From contig CP085828.1 of assembly GCA_020809705.1 (NCBI GenBank), forward strand, positions 2,170,001 through 2,234,000: 64,000 nucleotides of DNA, in the 5' to 3' direction. Of the stretch, positions 57,944-64,000 are shown piece after piece (the stretch's first letter is position 1; each line of letters begins with the position of its first letter). Below the pieces are notes generated by a model. That model saw nothing but the letters and a program-made list of their open reading frames with translations, was not told the origin of the DNA and did not search any database. Both the position numbers and the translations under genes were made by a program. Origin of the DNA: Calonectria ilicicola. Lineage: Eukaryota; Ascomycota; Sordariomycetes; Hypocreales; Nectriaceae.

Positions 57944-58483
57944 CCGCCACACAGGGCATGCAGGCAGCCTCCCGCCTCGGCCGGGGAGTCCACCATGGCC
58001 AACGGGCGCCCGGGCCACAAGCAAACCACAAAGTGCACAAAAGAGAAGAGAAAACTATACCATCCTATCGGATGAGGAGGTCGCGGCGACAACTTCTCAG
58101 GCAAGAAATGCCTCCCGCCCCAGATCGACGTCACTGTACGTTGCACTGCCAAGGCGAACCAGGCGGGTGAGGCCATGCCCATGTGCCCTGCGAGGTAGAT
58201 GTTTCGGTTGCCTGACATGACAGGTTCAAACACCACAACCATTGAAAATTACCCAAAATGGTCATTGAACATGACAAGCATGGCCTTCGGTGAGTGGGAG
58301 GGTCACAACCCTCCGGGACCGTTCCCTTCCTCTAGTTGCCCCCCCAGGGGTGGTTCCCGTGTGACCGTGAGCAGACCGTTATACGTAGGTGAGGCAGACA
58401 GTTGCGTGCCTAGGTAAGGTGTTAGTTCACCGCCTCGCCGCCAACCTGGGAAATATTTTGTCAGCATCCATCCAGCAGCAGAA

Positions 58484-58518
58484 CAACAAGCAAGCAAGCA
58501 AGCAACCAAACAAGCAAG
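58484..58518. repeat. (CAAG)n tetramer repeat
   Basis: Imperfect tandem CAAG units with CAAC and CAAA variants. Confidence 0.85.
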
Positions 58519-59640
58519 GAGGCATAGTAGCATTGCTCTGGCCTGGTTGTCGCAGAGCGCACTGCTCACACTCATGCTCACGCTCACTCACTCCGCAGTT
58601 GCACACGCCCCTCCTACTTCCCCATTCACACTGGCCGGGGTAAGAGAGGCAAAAAGACCACAATGACGAGGGGGTGCCTCTCTTTTTCTTCCTTCTTTTT
58701 TTCCTTCTTTTCCATACCTCCCCCCCTTCCCTACCGACCCCCATCTCATCCCAACACCCAAGGGGGCCTTGTTTCGTGAGCCACGCGACGGAAATGCCGG
58801 GGTAGCACAGGTTAGCGTTGTGTGGGCTCTTGGCTCATGGCGACGCTCCCAATAATTAAGCTCGAACCCGGTCGTCGTCCATAGCGTTTCGCTCGGCACA
58901 CGTCCCCGTCGACGATGGACTACGGCCAGAGCCAGAGCGCGACCCCCTTGCTGGGTCGCTCCCTTGGGCCCCCATGCAAGTCTCAGCACATCCTGGTAAG
59001 GTACTTGCGAGGTACTTGCGTGCCCAGACCCCAAGAGTCATAGCCAGAGAGCCCCATGGCTTTGGACTGTCGAGGGCAAGCCAGGCGACCGATTTCAGTC
59101 CGCCCTGTCAACAAGGATCCAGCTTGCTGTCTGGCGTCCCGGCGCTCTGCAAATGCCCCACTGCCCACTGTCATGCCCCGAGAGTTGGAGCCGTTCGCCG
59201 CAGTGTCCTTTGTTGGACAGGAGATGTGCCCTCTGGTCTGGTCTGGCCTGGTCTTCATGTCACCGCCCGTTCTAATCTTGGGTCTAATTTGCTCCAAAAG
59301 TATGGCCCGTGGTGGTCTGTACCCCAGTCCCCGAGGGGTGTCGCTACACACTCCCTCTCTCTGTTATAAGTGTATCCACTCCCCGACGTGAATCTCTTCT
59401 TGCCTTTCTGCGATCTTCTTACTCTACACTTCTTTAACCATCACACCTGTGTCTTTATATACCCTTCCCTTACCTGTTTGACTTCCAGCGCGTGTTTGGC
59501 TTTGCTTGGCGTATTAGTCTGCTTGGCTCCCTTGCAACCCTTGATCTCTTGTCGTGGACACTATATACTCAAACATCAACTCCAACGACGCACAACCTGA
59601 CGCTCAATATTTACGAAATCACTCGCGCTTCCGACACACC

Positions 59641-59660
59641 AAAAAAAAAAAAAAAAAAAA
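59641..59660. repeat. Poly-A run
   Basis: Twenty consecutive A residues 130 bp upstream of the MFS transporter ATG. In fungal promoters such runs can exclude nucleosomes. Confidence 0.95.
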
Positions 59661-59789
59661 GAGAAGGGACACGCCACGTATTACTTGTCCCACTCATCAG
59701 CAGCATATTCACACAAGCGCCCGTACCAACTCACCCTTGCGCTCAAGTAGACGAACAAAGTTGCGACTAGACCCAACAAAGTAGCAAAC

Positions 59790-61762
59790 ATGGGGAGGAG
59801 CCGTCGCCATGAGACGGCCAGCCGTAGCGATGCTGGCCGAACACTGCCCCCGTTCCCTGCCAAACAGATGTTTGTTCTTGGTACGAAATAGCTGCCTGTT
59901 ACATCGAATCCGCACTAATTGGCTGTAGCATGCTGCAGAATATGCGAACCGATCGCCTTCATGTCCATCTTCCCGTACATCTACTATATGATTGAGGATT
60001 TCAAGATCACCGATGACACCAGCAAAATTTCCGTCTACGCCGGCATGGTTACTTCAGCTTTCACTCTGGCCGAATTTTCAACAGGAGTCTTGTGGGGACG
60101 GTTGAGTGACAAAATTGGACGAAAGCCAGTGCTTTTGGCTGGCCTTCTCGGAACCGCTCTCAGTGTGCTCGTTTTTGGGTTTGCCCCCAGTCTGCCCGTG
60201 GCTCTCTTCGCTCGTGCTCTCGGCGGTCTTCTCAATGGGTACGTAGCTTTAGTTCCAAATTGTGATAAGCCTTCAGCTAATCAAGCCCCCAGAAATATTG
60301 GCGTTCTGCAGACTACCGTGGCTGAGTTGGTTACAGTGAAGGAGCACCAACGTGAGTTATGGTACAGCTTACAAAAAAAAAAGTAACCAATACTGACATC
60401 CAACAGCTCGCGCTTATACTATTATGCCGATGGTGTGGTGTATTGGGTAAGTCTAGCAATTTGATTGGCACTGTCTCATCGCTGACCGACATGTCTAGAT
60501 CTATCATTGGCCCTATGATCGGAGGAGCTTTGGCGCGGCCCTGCATCAGCTACCCCGAGATCTTCGCTCGTGGAACCATCTGGGACAAATACCCCTACCT
60601 CTTGCCTAACCTTTTCAGTGCCGCCACCGTTTTTGTTGGTGTCATCATTGGCCTGCTCTTCCTGGACGAAACCCATGCCTTCAAGAAGACTCAGCGAGAC
60701 CGCGGCCGTGAGGTCGGCGACTACATTGCCAGCATGGTTGGTGGCGTTGCCAAGTGCAATGGCCGCAGCCGAGGCGCTGAGAAGCAGGCACTACTGGATG
60801 GCGAACAGCGAATTGGATACGGCTCATCTCGCACGTCGTTGAACAACAGAGATGATGAGGAGGCTCTGCCTGCATACCAAAGCCAAGAAAACTCTCCGCG
60901 TCTGGCTCCTCAGTCTGATTCCCGCTCTGTTGAGAGCCTCCCCCTCGACACTGAGGCGCCAACAGAGAAGAAGGCTAAGATTTTTACTAAGCCGGTAATT
61001 ATGAACATTATCTCATACGGAATTTTGGCTTTGTAAGTTGCTCCTTCATTTTGATCCCGAAGGCTGTACTAACAATGTCTCAGCCACACCATGACTTTTG
61101 ACCAACTTTTCCCCGTTTTCCTCAGCACTGCTCGACCCGAGCATCCGATCAAGGAGTTGCCTTTCCGCTTCACCGACGGATTTGGTCTCGAGACCAAGAC
61201 GATTGGTATCATCATGTCGATCCAGGGAGGTTACTCACTGCTCTCCAACTATCTGATTGTCCCTCCAATCACTCGCCGACTCGGATCTCTTCGACTATTC
61301 CGGATGCTCGCTTTCTCCTACTTCGCCCTGTACCTCGTCACCCCTTATCTGGTTCTCCTTCCCGATGCGATGAGGATGCCAGCCATCTACCTCCTCGTGA
61401 TTTGGAAGTGCACATTCTCAACCATGGCTTACCCCAGCAATGCGATCCTCTTGGCGAACTCGGCCCCATCGAAGCAGGTCCTCGGAACGATCAACGGAAT
61501 CGCCGCGTCAACAGCGAGCCTTTGCCGCGCTCTCGGACCGACCCTTTCTGGATTGCTGTACGCTCTTGGACTGCAGACTGGATACTCGGGACTTGCTTGG
61601 TGGTTTAGCGGCCTTGTCACCATTGTTGGAGCTTATCTGAGCTCCCAGATCACCGAGGGCGGTGGCTACCACGAGCAGCCTGCTCCACAGGGGGAGGATC
61701 CCCTCCTGGACGAGGGCCTCTTTGTTGACTACGAAGAGGGTGAGGAGGACAACAGAGTCTAG
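59790..61762 (+). CDS. Major facilitator superfamily transporter (YCR023C/ZIFL-like)
   Basis: Membrane transporter, probably proton-coupled; substrate unknown. Exons are 59790-59880, 59929-60238, 60293-60351, 60407-60446, 60499-61032 and 61084-61762, giving 570 residues with every phase consistent. After a short basic N terminus, helix 1 reads CCRICEPIAFMSIFPYIYYM. The helix 2-3 loop carries the MFS motif-A signature GRLSDKIGRKPVLL, and helix 5 has GALARP-type small residues. A large polar central loop (about residues 225-315) holds acidic and Ser-rich sequence including DDEEALPAYQSQ. The second six-helix bundle starts at VIMNIISYGILAF and ends in an acidic cytosolic tail (YEEGEEDNRV). The fold resembles yeast YCR023C and plant zinc-induced-facilitator-like carriers. 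The two 3' small exons (59 and 40 nt) are easily missed. Confidence 0.9.
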
Positions 61763-64000
61763 ACGTGGAATTCAGCCGAGCTGAGGACACAAAATTTGTT
61801 TCCGGTGTTTGAGCGTTTTGAGGCGCGGCGCGACAAAACGGCATAAAACTGCCATTCTACGCAACATTTCGATTTCTCTGGGATGAGCGGGAAAGAAGGG
61901 ACGCTTACGTCGATAATACCCCTTTTAAAAGCACAGCGACGAGGCATTGGGACCGGCGTTTTATATAAAAGACGGAGCTTTTTTGCTTGGGACAATACAT
62001 TTATGTAATAGACTTATGGGATTTTTGTTTTTGGCCAACTATGGGATGGGAATCGGGGTGTTGCCAGCTACGTCTGGATTTTTTATTTGGACATTTTCGG
62101 GGCGGATACAAGACGAAGGAGGTGGTTGATTAATGGACGGCTACGAGTTGAGAGGGACGATGAAAAGTAACAGACGACGATTGGGCATGACAGAACCCGA
62201 GAAGAGCTATGTAAGAGAACAGGAACAAACCAGAGTTTGAGAACGAAGATGCTGGGAGTCACGGTGAAGTCTGGCTGGTAACCTTGCGGGCAAGAGACTG
62301 GCGGTGTGGTGACAACTGAGATTGAGTTGCGGCACAGACAGATTTGCAAGAATGACAATTGTCAATCCAAATTTTACCAATATTGCATTGCGACTATGAA
62401 CTTTTGTTGAACGCGAAGACTATATGGGTGAATGTATGAATGGAATGACCATCCAGCAGAGGTGGGTCTCGGTGAGGGTTCGGGAAAAAGACAGTCGACA
62501 TGACCCGGGCCGGTAATTCCAAAGGTGGCGTCGACACGGAACCATGCCTCGGCGAATGGGCGGCGAATGGAGAGCCGGAGGGGTGTCAGTCAAGGGGACA
62601 TGGGATGGGAAGTGAAATGCACGACTACTGCACAGCAAGACGGCGGGGAATGGGGAATGGGGAATAGGCGGCGGCGGTGGGTGGAAGAAGACAGACAGAT
62701 GGATAGATGGATGCCGACCGCCTGCGCCGGGCTCTCTCACTGGTCTGAGGTGGTCTACTTCATACAAACCAGGCGTGCGACAACAGCTGGATGGGGTGAG
62801 AGAGTGCGGCCCTTGGTGGGCCGCGCAATGGGTACATCATCACCAGAGGAGAAGGAGTTTGAGGATCCGTCCGAAAGGTCTTTCCACTCGGGCCACCGAA
62901 CCGGGACCGACGCCGAGACAGACGCAGAGACAGACGGGCCAGACTTGACTTGAGTGAAGGGATGGGGTCCACACACGCCTCCATGGATGTACATGTATAC
63001 AGTAGTATAGCAGAGTCTAGGTCTCCAGGACAGGGACGGCGGGTGAGTCCAAGCGTACATACATGATGTAGTCTGTAGGTAGGGGGGCAGGCATGACGGC
63101 ACAGAGCTAGAATGCGCAGCTGCAGGCCCCAAGACGAAAATTTTCTTGCCTTTGGCGTTTTGGGGAGCTGGCTAGAAGGCACAGGGCCTCGGCAGGGCAC
63201 AGGTAAGGCGCAGGGCCTCGAGCAAGCGGAGCAGCAGACATGGCCCGGGGCAGTTGCGGGTGGAGGAGGAGAAGAAGGAGGAGGCGGAGGAAGATGAATG
63301 ATGCTGCTGATGATGATGATGCTGATGCTGATAATGATGGAGACTGGGGAGCGGAGCGGAATGGGAGTCTCTGATTGGACAGGGCTCGGCTTGGTGCGGC
63401 TTGGTGTGGCTTCGCGGCTGCAAAAAGTGAATCTTCCCTCCTATTGCCGCATCTATTAGCAATTGACAATTGCTTCCGCATTTTGGGTGGGAGGGGACCG
63501 TCCATTGTCGGGGACCCTTGAAATGCAGCGATGCAGAGCTGCAGCGTTGAAGTGTGGGTTTGTGGGTTAGGTGGGGGGACGCGACCCTGGTCGCTTCGGA
63601 GCCTCGTCTGGACACCTCCAGGAATTGGATTGGGGACCCTGCTTTTGCGGGCGGGAAACCTTTTGCTTAATTGAGCAACTGAGCAGGGCCGCGCTGCAGA
63701 AGAGAGGGCAAAGCTTGACGTGGACAAGGACGCACGGGGCGGTATCGTTCTTCGTTCGTTGTAAGCTGCCCCCCCGGGCGTGTGTCGTTGCAGTCGGAAC
63801 GGGAAGAGAAAAGAGACATCAAGCCCAACCAGCCCACCAGGTCGACGACGTGGTCGTTGTCAGCCATCAGATGGGGGGAGAGAGGGAGAAAAAAAAAATT
63901 CAGGGAAAAAAGGGGTGTGGTACAGGGGCGTGCAAGAGAGGACGACAGCGCACTCGGTCCTCCGTCGATTGAGTCACTGTTGAGTCCATCGTCAGGCATT
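61763..64000. other. Gene-free right end
   Basis: The MFS 3' region followed by purine- and trinucleotide-rich sequence, including GGAGGA and GAT/GCT repeats at about 63255-63340. The longest ORF (63107-63727, minus) is Ser/Leu/Arg-rich and arises from these repeats, so I do not call it. Any gene further right begins outside the window. Confidence 0.45.

Larger units (their letters stand above)
49930..59789. other. 9.9-kb stretch without a supportable gene
   Basis: Head-to-head upstream region of the CCDC124-type gene and the MFS transporter. ORFs up to 172 codons (50124-50639, 53196-53702, 53912-54430) lack motifs and in-phase splice sites and overlap each other. Simple repeats are common: poly-T/A at 53750-53765 and 53812-53824, a CCCTGA-rich degenerate repeat near 54.83-54.90 kb, poly-T and poly-A at 56.95-57.01 kb, GGCAT and CAAG repeats near 58 kb, and a 20-A run at 59641-59660. 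Non-coding transcripts cannot be excluded. Confidence 0.5.

Noticed and set aside
63107..63727. 206-codon minus-strand ORF
   Set aside because: Composed of Ser/Leu runs from GAT/GCT and GGA repeats.
1..64000. CRISPR arrays, bacterial operons, intact transposase genes
   Set aside because: None seen; the window is fungal nuclear sequence.

Overview
The window is nuclear DNA of a filamentous ascomycete. The signs are short spliceosomal introns (mostly 45-90 nt) with GTRNGT donors, CTRAY-like branch sites and YAG acceptors, C-rich third codon positions, poly-A/T and dinucleotide runs between genes, and fungal families (Zn2Cys6 regulator, fungal P450, NCS1 permease, RIB7). The gene set fits a Sordariomycete, probably Hypocreales; that placement is inferred from protein resemblance recalled from memory, not from a search. 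I rebuilt fifteen protein-coding genes, joining exons by reading frame and family fit. Fourteen are complete; one runs off the left edge.

Left part (1-12.5 kb): a minus-strand Zn2Cys6 regulator cut by the window edge, 9.6 kb with no gene I can support (holding a 59-nt GT microsatellite), then a membrane-anchored MOSC-domain protein.

Central dense block (12.7-29 kb): condensin subunit SMC2 (-) and the chromosomal passenger scaffold INCENP/Sli15 (+) share a 423-bp divergent promoter. They are followed by an unrecognised single-pass membrane protein (+), the mitochondrial DEAD-box helicase MSS116 (+), the PTS2 import receptor PEX7 (-), and a CUE-AlkB-GRF three-domain dioxygenase (+) divergent from PEX7.

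Metabolic block (29-45 kb): an AT-rich stretch beside a coding-looking fragment, RIB7 of riboflavin synthesis (+), an NCS1 purine/cytosine-type permease (-), a 12-exon cytochrome P450 (-) and ribokinase (+). There is no polyketide synthase, peptide synthetase or terpene cyclase, so this is not a recognisable secondary-metabolite cluster.

Right part (44.8-64 kb): three minus-strand genes in a row (a 618-residue fungal protein of unknown role, an E2-fold protein without catalytic cysteine that resembles FTS/AKTIP, and a CCDC124-type ribosome-associated protein), then 9.9 kb without a supportable gene, an MFS transporter (+) and a gene-free end.

The most unusual observation is in the P450. The reading frame is kept only if one Gly codon (GGG) is assembled from three different exons, the middle one being a single nucleotide between two 61-nt introns. 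With that splice, all twelve exons phase perfectly into a 532-residue enzyme with intact heme-binding, ExxR and I-helix motifs.
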